The notes beneath the pieces were generated by a model, which was not told the DNA's origin, did not search any database, and saw nothing but the letters and a program-made list of their open reading frames with translations. 56,745 nt of DNA from Alphaproteobacteria bacterium. GTDB taxonomy: Bacteria > Myxococcota_A > UBA796 > GCA-2862545. Both the position numbers and the translations under genes were made by a program. The stretch lies in the NCBI GenBank assembly GCA_020632925.1, contig JACKER010000037.1:1-56745 (forward strand), given 5' to 3'. Below are positions 9,031 through 17,516 of this stretch, piece by piece. Within the stretch, counting starts at the first letter, position 1. Every line of letters begins with the position of its first letter.

Positions 9031-9118
9031 CTGGAACCCCCGGTCGGCCCGGGACCTAACCCGAGCGGGGTCGCACCGCACGACGCCTTCGTGATACGAG
9101 CACCGCGAAGGAGGGTCC

Positions 9119-9571
9119 TTGGCGTCCGTGGTCCGTCGCATCGCCTCGAGGCTCCGCCGCGGCGTGTCTCGCCGGGTGGACCGAGCGCTCGAGCGCGTGG
9201 GCCTCCGCGAGTCCGTCGAGCCTCCGCGGCCGCCGCCCGAGCCGACCATCGTGGTCCGGCCGTTGTCGTCCAGCGAGCCACCGCCCGAGCCCGTCGCGCC
9301 GCCCGAGCCGGTCGACGACGTCGCCGGGCCCATGCTCACCTTCCAGCAGGTTCAGGACCTGTTCGAGGACATGGTGCGGCCCGCGCTCCAGTCCGACGGC
9401 GGCGACATCACCCTCGTCCGCGTCGAGGACAACGACGTGTTCGTCGAGCTCACCGGTGCCTGTCACAGCTGCCCGTCCGCCATCATCACGATGCAGGACG
9501 GGATCGAGCGCCTCCTCCGCGAGGAATACCCCCACTTCGGCCGTCTGGTGCGGGTGGACGAGGGCCTCTAG
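9119..9571 (+). CDS. NifU C-terminal-domain Fe-S scaffold/carrier
   Basis: A 150-residue protein. Residues about 70-150 form a NifU-like C-terminal domain (FEDMVRPALQSDGGDITLV), with the conserved CxxC as CHSCPSA, which binds a transferable Fe-S cluster. The first 70 residues are a basic helix followed by a Pro/Glu-rich linker, not part of the usual scaffold. The start is a TTG at 9119, four bases after a strong AAGGAGG (9108-9114). A GTG at 9128 is the alternative. It is followed two bases later by the acyltransferase gene, so the pair is probably one operon. The HesB-like selenoprotein at 22278 belongs to the same general process. Confidence 0.8.
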   Translation: MASVVRRIASRLRRGVSRRVDRALERVGLRESVEPPRPPPEPTIVVRPLSSSEPPPEPVAPPEPVDDVAGPMLTFQQVQDLFEDMVRPALQSDGGDITLVRVEDNDVFVELTGACHSCPSAIITMQDGIERLLREEYPHFGRLVRVDEGL

Positions 9572-9573
9572 GC

Positions 9574-10509
9574 GTGGACGCCGAGTCCGTCTCCCCGATC
9601 GATCTGTCCTCCCTGACCGGGCTCCCGCCCGCGCAGCTCCGGGAGCTGTTGCCAGGCTTCCTGGCGGCGTTCATCGCCGATCCGGCGGCGTCGCGGGCCA
9701 ACCGTGCGCGCGTCGGGCAGGTGGTCGGGGCGTGGTCGGATCAGACCTGCCTCGAGGTGCTCGAGCTGCTGGGCACCATCGGCGCCGACCACCGGCTGTA
9801 CACCGCGCACCCGGCCTGCCGCGAGCTGTCCCGCGTGTGGTCGACCGACGTGGTGCTCGACCCGACGGTCCAGGGCGCGGAGCACCTCGAGGGTGCGTTG
9901 GAGCGCGGACCGACGCTGATCGCCTGCAACCACCTGTCGTACTTCGACACCACCGCGACCGACGCCGCCCTCGCGTACCGTGGGCATGCGGCGCTGGCCG
10001 ATCGGCTGGTGGCGGCCGCCGGCCCCAAGGTGTACCTCGACCCCTTCCGGCGGGTCGCTGCGTCGGGGCTCAACACCCTGCCCGTGCCCCAGTCCACGAG
10101 CTTCGCCCACACCGAGAAGCTCTCGCCCCGCGAGCTCGCCCGCAAGGCGCACGAGAGCGTCGAGGCCACGCGCGACCTCGTCCAGCGCGGGTTCTGCCTC
10201 GTGCTCTACCCCGAGGGCAGCCGGTCCCGCACCGGGCACCTCGGCCCGTTCCTGCGCGGCGTCCACCGCTATTTCGGGTGCGTCGAGCCGCTGAGCATCG
10301 TCCCGACCGCGATCGTCGGCACCGACCGCATCATGCCGGTCTCGGATCCACGCCTCCACCCGGGCACGGTCGGCCTGAGCTTCGCCCCCCCGGTGGTCGT
10401 GGGCGAGGCCGGCACGGCGAGGGAGGTCCTCGAGATCGTGCGGGAAGCCATCGTGTCGATGCTGCCCGCGGACCATCAGCCCCTCCCCGGGCCGTCGCTC
10501 ACCGCCTGA
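9574..10509 (+). CDS. PlsC-type 1-acyl-glycerol-phosphate acyltransferase
   Basis: A 311-residue glycerolipid acyltransferase. The HX4D catalytic motif is NHLSYFD (His120, Asp125), and the substrate-binding motif is PEGSRS (213-218), followed by LGPFLRGV and a P-T-A-I-V strand. Members transfer acyl groups to lysophosphatidate or related acceptors at the inner membrane. The first 90 residues are a helical extension not part of the core domain and there is no clear transmembrane anchor. The GTG start at 9574 lies just past the stop of the NifU-like gene, suggesting translational coupling. Acceptor specificity is unknown. Confidence 0.8.
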   Translation: MDAESVSPIDLSSLTGLPPAQLRELLPGFLAAFIADPAASRANRARVGQVVGAWSDQTCLEVLELLGTIGADHRLYTAHPACRELSRVWSTDVVLDPTVQGAEHLEGALERGPTLIACNHLSYFDTTATDAALAYRGHAALADRLVAAAGPKVYLDPFRRVAASGLNTLPVPQSTSFAHTEKLSPRELARKAHESVEATRDLVQRGFCLVLYPEGSRSRTGHLGPFLRGVHRYFGCVEPLSIVPTAIVGTDRIMPVSDPRLHPGTVGLSFAPPVVVGEAGTAREVLEIVREAIVSMLPADHQPLPGPSLTA

Positions 10510-10665
10510 CAGCGCGCGCGAGCGCACCCGCGCACACCGCCTCGCGGATGCGGACGGTCGTGGAATCCGGCCCCTTGCAGCGGCTTGATTCGGTGAACGG
10601 CCAGCGCGCCCTGGCGGATGGATCTATGATCGCGCCCAAGCCGGAACCGCCACGAGGTCCCATCC

Positions 10666-11643
10666 ATGCCCGAGCTCCAGTGCTGCCCCACCATGGACTT
10701 GCAGTGGACGCAGCGCGTCATCGACGATCAGTACGCTGACGTCTACTTCTGCGCCTCCTGCGGTCACGTCCACCGGACCGAGAAGTACCTCGTGTCCATG
10801 CGGTTCCCCTACGCGAACCGCTGCGTGAACTGTGGTGGTGACCTGGCGGTGACCGACCCCAACATCCAGGTGCCGGACGCGAACCAGATCCGGTGCACGG
10901 TGTGCGGCCTGACGGCGGCCGAGGACAAGGACCTGCACGACCAGCTCGCCGCGCTCCACCCCTCGGGGGAGTACATGGCGGCCTCGATGGCCCTCGCGGA
11001 CGACGGCCGGTACGTGCTCGCGCTCAAGATGGCGACCGCCGAGACCCGCTGGGGGACGAACGCAATCGAGGGCGAGGTCCAGCGGCTTGGCGTGCTCGAG
11101 GCGATGAACGAGTACGACCGCGCGCTCGACGAGGCGTATGAGTGGGCCGAGAACGAGGGATGCCCCTCGATCATCTTCGGTGTCATCGCTCAGCTCGAGG
11201 CGGGCGCGAACAACATGCGGGGCGCGATGGCGGCGCTCGAGCGCGGGCTGAACCTCGAGCCCGACAACTACCAGTGGTGGCTGGACTACGCCGATCTCCA
11301 GATGCACGCCGACGACCGGCCGGCGGCGTTGCGTGCGGCGTCGCACGCGCTCCGCGACCCGGCGCTGGAGAAGCGCGCGCTCGAGGTCATCGCCGAGGTG
11401 GGCGAGCGCCTGTACGCGAACGGCCAGTACGCCGAGGCGCTCGGCGCGTGCTCGCTCGCCGGCGACCGCCAGGAGAAGACGTGGCAGATCGCCTGGCTGC
11501 GCGCGCGCATCGCCGCGGTCAACCAGGACACGACCTACATGGTAAAGTGGCTCGAGCTGACGACCGAGCTGAACCCGGGCCTCGAGGAGGCCGTGGACAT
11601 GCTCGCGCCCTACAAGAAGAAGAAGGGCTGGTTCAGCTGGTAG
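10666..11643 (+). CDS. zinc-ribbon plus TPR-like protein
   Basis: A 325-residue cytoplasmic protein. The first 95 residues carry three CxxC pairs (CASC, CVNC, CTVC) plus Cys6/Cys7, consistent with one or two zinc ribbons. From about residue 100 the protein is a run of helical pairs resembling tetratricopeptide repeats (YMAASMALADDGRYVLAL; GAMAALERGLNLEPDNYQWW). It ends in a Lys-rich tail, KKKKGWFSW. It is probably an adaptor or regulatory scaffold; its partner is unknown. The last 11 bases overlap the convergent selenoprotein gene. Confidence 0.7.
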   Translation: MPELQCCPTMDLQWTQRVIDDQYADVYFCASCGHVHRTEKYLVSMRFPYANRCVNCGGDLAVTDPNIQVPDANQIRCTVCGLTAAEDKDLHDQLAALHPSGEYMAASMALADDGRYVLALKMATAETRWGTNAIEGEVQRLGVLEAMNEYDRALDEAYEWAENEGCPSIIFGVIAQLEAGANNMRGAMAALERGLNLEPDNYQWWLDYADLQMHADDRPAALRAASHALRDPALEKRALEVIAEVGERLYANGQYAEALGACSLAGDRQEKTWQIAWLRARIAAVNQDTTYMVKWLELTTELNPGLEEAVDMLAPYKKKKGWFSW

Positions 11644-11857
11644 CTGCCTTCACGGCTTCGACGACCTGCTGGTCGGTGGGGAAGCCGTGGTCCAGGGTCT
11701 TGCGCGCGACGATCGCGCCGCCGACCTCGACGGTGTAGATGCCGCCGCTCCCGCGGACCAGCTCCACGTTCATCCCGAGCTCCTGCTTGATCGCGGCCGC
11801 CGCCCGGGCAGCCCTCGGCAGGTACCCTCAACTGCCGCAGTAGGTGATCGTCACCAT
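11633..11857 (-). CDS. SelW/Rdx-family selenoprotein (in-frame TGA = Sec)
   Basis: Reading from the ATG at 11857 gives MVTITYCGS, then TGA at 11830-11828, then GYLPRAARAAAAIKQELG and so on to a TGA at 11635-11633. With selenocysteine at codon 10 the product is 74 residues with a CxxU redox motif (Cys7, Sec10) after the first beta-strand. This is exactly where selenoprotein W and other Rdx proteins have YCGAUGY. The rest matches the thioredoxin-like fold: helix, IYTVEVGGAIVARK hairpin, C-terminal helix. GGAGG lies about six bases upstream of the ATG. A candidate bacterial SECIS follows the TGA. The family is thought to act in thiol redox. The gene lies downstream of the retropepsin-like gene on the same strand. 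Confidence 0.85.
11804..11830 (-). promoter_or_regulatory. candidate bacterial SECIS hairpin
   Basis: On the minus strand, nine bases after the UGA (11830-11828), CCG-A-GG pairs with CC-CGG around a four-base loop GCUG (11812-11809). This is a five-pair stem with one bulged A. The loop begins with G and lies about 16 bases from the UGA, which matches the known bacterial requirement for a short stem-loop directly downstream of the Sec codon. It was folded by hand and is not energetically scored. Confidence 0.5.
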
Positions 11858-11901
11858 GGGACCCTCCACGCCCCTCCGTACCCCGCGGACGGTCGGATGG
11901 C

Positions 11902-12753
11902 TCAGGGCGCGGACAGGGTCGCGCGTCGGTGGGGGCCGTCCAGCGTGAGGCGATAGGCGGCGAGCACGTCGAGCCCGAGCAGATCGGCGCGCCCGAGGCC
12001 GACGTCGCGGTCCAGCGCGGTGATGGGTGGGCCGGGCACGCCACCGAGCAGGACCTCGTCGATGTCGTACTCGAGGCGACGCGCGGTGGTGGAGCCGCCG
12101 GTGCCCACGACGCCTCGGTCGCCCAGGTCGCGCGTGGGGGACCAGCCGCGGCGCGCACCGTCCACCCAGGTGTGGGCGGTGCCGGTGTCCACGAGCATCC
12201 ACGCCTCGGAGCCCAACAAGCTCGCGCGCAGGCGGGCGCGGGGGCTCCGCCCGCCCGAGACCTTCAGCTTCACGCCGTCGTCCGGGGGCTCGCCGGGAGG
12301 GTCCAGCCCGAGCTCGGCCACCCCCGGATCGAAGCGGAGCACGAGCCGGCTCAGCACGTCCATCCCGAGCACGCCGAGCACCTCGGGGTCGCGCACCGAG
12401 CTCGTGGTGGGCAGGTCGCGCACCAGGCAGGTGAGCCCCTCGATCTCGTGACCCGCGAGGGAGAAGGCCGGCAGTCGCGTACGTCCCACCGGCACCTCGC
12501 CGCTCTCTCCGACCGTGCTCCCCCGCGGCACCACCTCGAGCCCCAGCGCCAGGGGCAGGTCGTCGTCGCAGGTGGTGTTCGTGTACCCCGTGTCGACGAA
12601 CCACAGGCCCTCGCGGTCGCCTACGCGGCCCGGCACGTACCACCGCTTTCGGTCGCTCTCCGGCTGGACCAGCGGCAACGCTGCGGGTGGGCCGTAGGTG
12701 AGCTCGGGCGGCCGGAGCGTCGGCCCACAGGCCAGGAGCGACCAGGCGATCAC
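11902..12753 (-). CDS. bilobal retropepsin-like aspartic protease lipoprotein
   Basis: A 283-residue protein with two clan AA half-domains in tandem. The first has WFVDTGYTNTTCDDD near residue 55 and VLGVLGMDVLSRLVLRFDP. The second has WMLVDTGTAHTWVDG near residue 187 and DLLGLDVLAAYRLTLDG. Each thus carries a DTG catalytic triad and the hydrophobic-Gly (flap-end) motif. Bacterial retropepsin-like proteins are usually single half-domains that dimerise. Here both halves are in one chain, as in pepsins. The start GTG at 12753 overlaps the stop of the M23 gene (GTGA) and gives a short lipoprotein signal, IAWSLLACG. It is probably periplasmic or outer-membrane anchored. Confidence 0.75.
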   Translation of the reverse strand: MIAWSLLACGPTLRPPELTYGPPAALPLVQPESDRKRWYVPGRVGDREGLWFVDTGYTNTTCDDDLPLALGLEVVPRGSTVGESGEVPVGRTRLPAFSLAGHEIEGLTCLVRDLPTTSSVRDPEVLGVLGMDVLSRLVLRFDPGVAELGLDPPGEPPDDGVKLKVSGGRSPRARLRASLLGSEAWMLVDTGTAHTWVDGARRGWSPTRDLGDRGVVGTGGSTTARRLEYDIDEVLLGGVPGPPITALDRDVGLGRADLLGLDVLAAYRLTLDGPHRRATLSAP

Positions 12754-13457
12754 AGGCTGTCGTCGAACCCGGTGCAGCCCGAGCCAGGGAGGCCCTCGGC
12801 GGGTCCCTGCTCGTCCCAGAAGCTCTCCTCCTGGCTGTACGGTCCGGCGTACGGGTCCATCACCTCGCCCTCGGGCGTGTGCAACTCGAAGTGCAGGTGG
12901 GGCATGGAGGAGTTGCCGCTGGACCCTACGATCCCGAGCACGTCCCCGCAGCGGACCTCGTCGCCCACCTCGACCGCGACGGTGTCCTTCATCATGTGCC
13001 AGTACAGCGTGCGCGAGCCGTCGAAGTGCTCGAGCGTCACCTGGTTGGCGATGAGCGGACCACCATCGCAGGTCACCTGCGCGCCCTCGGTGTGACAGCG
13101 GTCGTAGTGTCCGTCCTCGGTGTCCACGACCACGCCGTCCGCCGCAGCCACGATCGGCACGGAGCCTTCGTCCATCGCGTCGAAGCCGCCGTCGAGGATG
13201 AAGTCGCTGCCGTCGTGCTGGTCGTAGCAGTAGGGGAAGCTGCGGCCGAGATAGTCCACGCAGGTCGCGTCCCCCACGAGCCCCTCGCCCCCGTCGGCAG
13301 GATCGTGATCGACGCCGATCCGGCGCGAGATCACCCAGCGGTCCGCGATCGGGAAGCCCAGGCGCAGGACCTCGGGCGCGGGCGGCCCGGACGCCCCGAG
13401 CATCGCCGGCTGCACCGTGCAACCTGTCGTCACCGCGATGGGCCAGATCCAGCGCAC
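12750..13457 (-). CDS. M23-family metallopeptidase lipoprotein
   Basis: A 235-residue exported protein. The C-terminal half has the LytM/M23 fold. The zinc ligands appear as HxxxD in the YDQHDGSDF stretch and as HLHFEL; between them are VAAADGVVV, LYWHMM, GDEVRCGDVLG and a VGSSGNSS turn, all standard for peptidoglycan endopeptidases. The start GTG at 13457 gives MRWIWPIAVTTGC, a lipoprotein signal with the lipobox Cys near residue 13. It is preceded by the unknown gene at 13466 with an eight-base gap and overlaps the next gene by four bases, so the three form an operon. It probably cleaves cell-wall cross-links, though the extra Cys residues suggest disulfide-stabilised periplasmic folding. 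Confidence 0.85.
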   Translation of the reverse strand: MRWIWPIAVTTGCTVQPAMLGASGPPAPEVLRLGFPIADRWVISRRIGVDHDPADGGEGLVGDATCVDYLGRSFPYCYDQHDGSDFILDGGFDAMDEGSVPIVAAADGVVVDTEDGHYDRCHTEGAQVTCDGGPLIANQVTLEHFDGSRTLYWHMMKDTVAVEVGDEVRCGDVLGIVGSSGNSSMPHLHFELHTPEGEVMDPYAGPYSQEESFWDEQGPAEGLPGSGCTGFDDSL

Positions 13458-13465
13458 GCCCGATC

Positions 13466-14065
13466 CTACCCTTGCTCGCGCGCCAACACGAACCACGATC
13501 CGACGGGTCGACCCCACTTCCACGCGGCGCCGATGGTCACGTGGTTCCCGACGCGGCGCATGTGGTCGTGGCACCAGCCATAGACCAGGGCCTGCAGTCC
13601 GAGCCAGTTGGGGCGCACCCACGGCCAGCTCGACGGTAGCTCGCCGCGCGGGGTCTGGTAGTAGTCGACGACCGCGCTGCCGTAGCGCTGCTCGTCGCCC
13701 TCGCTCGGGCGCAGCACGAAGTACCCGGGGCCGATGAGCCAGGCCCAGGGGCTGCCGTTCCAGCCCGCGATCGTGCCGTCGGTCTGGCGCGTCATCCACT
13801 TCGTGAAGAGACGACCCGACGTCGGCAACGGCAGCGTGTTCACGCCGTGGTGAGCGATCGGCGTCAGCGGCGCGAGCGTCCCGGGGACGAAGTCGTCGAG
13901 CGACAGCGGCGCGGCGTCGGCGGCGCTCTCGTACAGCGCCTGCTGCTGGCGGCCGGTCAGGGCCTGGAGGGCGGCGCGGCGACCCGCGAGATCCATCTCG
14001 TCGAGCAGCGCGGCCACGTCGGTGCCCCGGGCACCCCCATCGAGCAAGGCGGGCAGTGTGTCCAT
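13466..14065 (-). CDS. unknown protein, first gene of envelope operon
   Basis: A 199-residue protein with no recognised family and no signal peptide. The N-terminal 60 residues look helical (LDEMDLAGRRAALQALTGRQQQALYESA). The rest is rich in Trp, Gly and Pro (WNGSPWAWLIGPGYFVLRP; WPWVRPNWLGLQALVYGW), suggesting a compact beta fold. It precedes the M23 peptidase and retropepsin-like genes with eight-base spacing and a four-base overlap, so it is probably transcribed with them. It is divergent from the large kinase gene, whose ATG lies 85 bases away. Confidence 0.6.
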   Translation of the reverse strand: MDTLPALLDGGARGTDVAALLDEMDLAGRRAALQALTGRQQQALYESAADAAPLSLDDFVPGTLAPLTPIAHHGVNTLPLPTSGRLFTKWMTRQTDGTIAGWNGSPWAWLIGPGYFVLRPSEGDEQRYGSAVVDYYQTPRGELPSSWPWVRPNWLGLQALVYGWCHDHMRRVGNHVTIGAAWKWGRPVGSWFVLAREQG

Positions 14066-14149
14066 GGCCCGCCGGTAACCCGCGGTGGCGCGTTACTCAC
14101 CAGCGTTGGCGGAGGTCGCGATGCACGACGCCAGGGAGCCGACGGCCTG

Positions 14150-17100
14150 ATGGCGGCCCACCGGCTGGGCGCGTTCGAGCTGCGCCGCCCGGTGGGTCGA
14201 GGCGGCAACGGACAGGTGTGGGCGGCGGTCCACGAGCGCTCGGGTCGCTCGGTCGCGGTCAAGGTGCTCACCGCCACCCAGGCCCGCCGGCCCGAGTTCC
14301 TCCAGGCCTTCCACGAGGAGGTCGCCACCGTCGCTCGCCTGTGCCACCCCTACGTCGTGCAGGTGCTGGACAGCGGCATCGTGCCGGACGCCGTCGCCGG
14401 GTTGGGCCCTGCGGTCGCGGGCAGCCCCTGGCTGGCGATGGAGCTCGCGCGGGGGACGCTGCGCGACCTGCCGTGGGAGGAGCTGGGCTGGGACGAGATC
14501 CTGCCCATCGCGACGCGGCTGCTGTCCGCGCTCGGTCACGCGCACGCGGTCGGCGTGGTCCACCTCGACCTGAAGCCCGCGAACGTGCTGATCGGCTGCG
14601 ACGAGGTGCCCTCGCCCGGCGACCCCGCGGGCGGGCTGCGGCTGGCGGACTTCGGTGCGAGCCAGGTGGAGATGCAGCAGGCGAGCGTGCTGCAGGGGAC
14701 GCCGCTGTTCATGGCGCCCGAGCAGTTCCGGCGGGACGCCACGCTGTTCGGGCCCCCGACCGACCTGTACGCCTTCGGCTGCGTGCTGTGGCAGATGGTG
14801 ACCGGGCGTCCGCCGTTCGACGGGTCGATCGCCGAGCTCGGGCAGCTCCACCTGCACCACCCGCCGCCCGCGTTCACGCCGCGGCTCCCCGTTCCGCAGG
14901 GGCTCGAGCCGCTGCTGCGCTCGCTGCTCGGGAAGCGCGCGGGGGAGCGACCCGCGGCCGCAGGCGACGTGGTGGCAGCCCTCGCGCGGCTCGGGGACCC
15001 CGTGGACGCGCCCCCCGCGATGGGCTTCGCGGCCACCGACGCCCACACGGTCCCGCTCGGTGACCTCGACAGCGACGAGATCTCCGAGGGCATCTCCTTC
15101 CAGCCGCCCGAGCGACCGCCCCCCGCGCCGATCCCCGAGCGGTGGGAGGACCTGGTCGAGGTGCAGCGCCCGTGGCTGGTGGACGTGGGCTCGGGTCTGC
15201 TCGGTCGGGCCACGCTGCCGATGGTGGGGCGGCTGGTCGAGCGGGACGCGCTCTGGGCGGCGCTGCGCCGGGCGAGCGAGGGGCGCGCCGAGGTCGTGAC
15301 CCTCACGGGAGAGCCCGGCGTGGGCCGGTCGCGGCTCGCGCGGTGGCTGGCGGAGCGGGCGGGTGAGCTCGGCGCGGCGCGGACCCTCGTGGGCACGGGC
15401 GATCTGCGCGACACCCTGCTCCGCGGGCTGCGGGTCCACGGCGAGGCCGAGACGACGCGCCGGCTCGCGTCGGAGGTGCCGGGACTGGACGAGGTGTCGC
15501 GGCAGGCGGTGGCCCGGTGGCTGGCGGACAACGGCGACGAGCGGCCTCCGGTCGTGCTCGGGGAGGCGCTGGTCGCCTTGGCCCGAGAGCGCGTGCTGGC
15601 CGTGGTGGTGGACGAGGCCGACGCGCCCACGGTTGCCTTCGCACGCGCGCTCGCAGGGCTCGATGGCGCCCTGCTCGTCGTGCTGGCGCCCAGCGGGGGC
15701 GAGGTGGCGGGCGTCGAGCTGGCGGTCGCACCACTCCCCAGGCACGAGATGGACGCGCTGCTGCGCGGCGTGCTCCAGCTCGCCGTGGAGTGCGCCGACC
15801 GGGTGGTGGTCGCGGCCGAGGGTCGTCCCGCCGACGCCGTGTCGCGGGTGGTCCACGCGTTCGAGCGCGGTCGGCTGCGTCCGGGGCCCTTCGGCTTCGA
15901 CGCGGTGGGCGACGACCCGTTCGCGCTGCCGCCGTCGGGTCTCGCCTGGTCCGGTGACGAGCAGGAGCTCGCGGCCCTGCGTCGCGCGGCCGTGCTGGGG
16001 CTCGAGGTCGATCGGCCCGCCTGGCGTGGTTCGCTGCCTGCCGAGCGCGCGCGCGATCTGGTGGCTCGGCTGGTCGGGGAGGACCGTGCACGCTGGACCG
16101 AGGCGGGGTGGGCGTTCACGTCACCCGCGGCCCGCGAGGCGCTCGTCGCCGACGCCAGGGAGCGAGGGGAGCTCGTCGACCTGCACGCGGCCTGGGCCCT
16201 GGAGCTGGTCGACGGGCCGCCGACGCGTCGGGCGCTGCACCTCGTGGAGTGCGGCCGGCCGGAGGAGGCGCTCGACCTGTTGCTCGCTGCGCCTCGCGGG
16301 AGCGGTCTGCGGGAGCTGCGGGAGCAGGCGGTCCGCTCGGACCTGCTCCGGCGCGCGGCGGAGGAGGCGGGGATCCCGGCGTCCGACGACCGGTGGGGGC
16401 GTGCCTGGTTCGCCCGGGTGCTGCTCCTGCAGGCTCGCGGTCGCCGTCGCGAGCTGGAGGAGGCGACGGCCGACCTCCGTTCCGCCGTCACGAGCTGGGG
16501 CTGGACGAACCTGCGCTTCGCGGCGGAGCTGTACCACGGGGTGGCGCTGCGGCTGAACGGGCACGTCGACCGGGCCTGGGAGATCCTGGCGACGCTGCCC
16601 GAGGAGCTCCCGGAACCCGGCCCGGGGCTCCCGGCGGCTCGCGAGCTCCGGGCGTACGCCACCGAGAGCCAGGCGAGGGCCCTGGTGGACCTCAAGCGGC
16701 TGGACGAGGCGGTCGCCACGCTCCTCGGCCTGCTGGAGCGACCGGAGCTCGACGACCACCGCCGCGCGGGGAGCTGCTCGCTGCTGGCCCAGATCGAGCG
16801 CCGACGGGGTCGCGCGGACGAGGCGCTGGCGTGGGCGGAGCGCGCGGTGGAGGCGGGACGGCGCGCGGGCGGCGCGGCGCTGACCTACGCGTTGGTCGGC
16901 CTGTGCGAGGTCCAGGTGCAGCGGGACGACCGCGTGGCCGCGGAGCGCAGCCTCCGCGAGGGGTACGACGCCGCGATCGCGCTGGGCAAGGACGACCAGC
17001 TCGCGCCCTTCAGCGACCGCCTGGGCGACCTGCTGCGGTACGACGGGCGGCTCGCGGAGGCGGAGCTGTGGTACCGGCGGTCGGACCGCGCCCGCACGAT

Positions 17101-17461
17101 GACGGGCATGGTCGTCGTGTTCTCGCGGATCAACCTGGCGTGCGTGATGCTCGAGTCGGGCGAGCCGGCGCGTGCCCGGGAGCTGCTCCTCCGGCTGCGC
17201 GAGGACCCCGAGGTCCGCCGGAACGCGGTGGCCCGGGTGGCCCTGCACGCGACGCTGATGGCGAGCGAGGCCGCCCTCGGCGACTGGGGCGCGACCGAGC
17301 GGTGGCTGGACGTGGTGGCGCCGCTCGCGGACGACATCTGCGACGTCGAGCTGGCGCGCTACCTCGACCGCGTCGCCTGGTCCGCCCGCGAGGCCGGCCG
17401 CCACGCCCTCGCCGACCGAGCCACCGCGTTCGCCGCCCACCAGTGGTCCCGCCTGGGCTGA
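14150..17461 (+). CDS. Ser/Thr kinase fused to ATPase and TPR domains
   Basis: A 1103-residue regulator. Residues about 5-270 are a Hanks-type kinase: glycine loop GRGGNGQVWA, VAVKVL lysine, catalytic loop HLDLKPANVL (HRD Arg is Leu), LADFGAS and MAPEQF. After a linker comes a P-loop ATPase module at about 355-550. Its Walker A reads GEPGVGRSR, with Arg in place of Lys, and its Walker B is VVVDEAD. The rest is helical TPR-like repeats to the end. The architecture resembles PknK-type or other STAND-like sensors, where the TPRs sense and the ATPase oligomerises. The start ATG at 14150 was chosen by where the kinase similarity begins; the open frame extends upstream over the divergent gene. Confidence 0.85.
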   Translation: MAAHRLGAFELRRPVGRGGNGQVWAAVHERSGRSVAVKVLTATQARRPEFLQAFHEEVATVARLCHPYVVQVLDSGIVPDAVAGLGPAVAGSPWLAMELARGTLRDLPWEELGWDEILPIATRLLSALGHAHAVGVVHLDLKPANVLIGCDEVPSPGDPAGGLRLADFGASQVEMQQASVLQGTPLFMAPEQFRRDATLFGPPTDLYAFGCVLWQMVTGRPPFDGSIAELGQLHLHHPPPAFTPRLPVPQGLEPLLRSLLGKRAGERPAAAGDVVAALARLGDPVDAPPAMGFAATDAHTVPLGDLDSDEISEGISFQPPERPPPAPIPERWEDLVEVQRPWLVDVGSGLLGRATLPMVGRLVERDALWAALRRASEGRAEVVTLTGEPGVGRSRLARWLAERAGELGAARTLVGTGDLRDTLLRGLRVHGEAETTRRLASEVPGLDEVSRQAVARWLADNGDERPPVVLGEALVALARERVLAVVVDEADAPTVAFARALAGLDGALLVVLAPSGGEVAGVELAVAPLPRHEMDALLRGVLQLAVECADRVVVAAEGRPADAVSRVVHAFERGRLRPGPFGFDAVGDDPFALPPSGLAWSGDEQELAALRRAAVLGLEVDRPAWRGSLPAERARDLVARLVGEDRARWTEAGWAFTSPAAREALVADARERGELVDLHAAWALELVDGPPTRRALHLVECGRPEEALDLLLAAPRGSGLRELREQAVRSDLLRRAAEEAGIPASDDRWGRAWFARVLLLQARGRRRELEEATADLRSAVTSWGWTNLRFAAELYHGVALRLNGHVDRAWEILATLPEELPEPGPGLPAARELRAYATESQARALVDLKRLDEAVATLLGLLERPELDDHRRAGSCSLLAQIERRRGRADEALAWAERAVEAGRRAGGAALTYALVGLCEVQVQRDDRVAAERSLREGYDAAIALGKDDQLAPFSDRLGDLLRYDGRLAEAELWYRRSDRARTMTGMVVVFSRINLACVMLESGEPARARELLLRLREDPEVRRNAVARVALHATLMASEAALGDWGATERWLDVVAPLADDICDVELARYLDRVAWSAREAGRHALADRATAFAAHQWSRLG

Positions 17462-17464
17462 GCC

Positions 17465-17506
17465 CTCGGACCTGAGTCCTCGGACCTGAGTCCTCGGACC
17501 TGAGCC
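17465..17506 (+). repeat. 14-base tandem repeat, three copies
   Basis: CTCGGACCTGAGTC repeats three times with a 14-base period, the last copy changed at its final two bases. Fourteen is twice seven, in line with other heptad-periodic repeats in this window. It directly follows the stop codon of the kinase gene. Confidence 0.85.
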
Positions 17507-17516
17507 CGCCTGGGTG

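Noticed and set aside
11828..12643. Long minus-strand frame ending at the SelW TGA
   Set aside because: Only its last nine codons (from 11857) are SelW-like; the rest is an out-of-frame shadow of the retropepsin-like gene.
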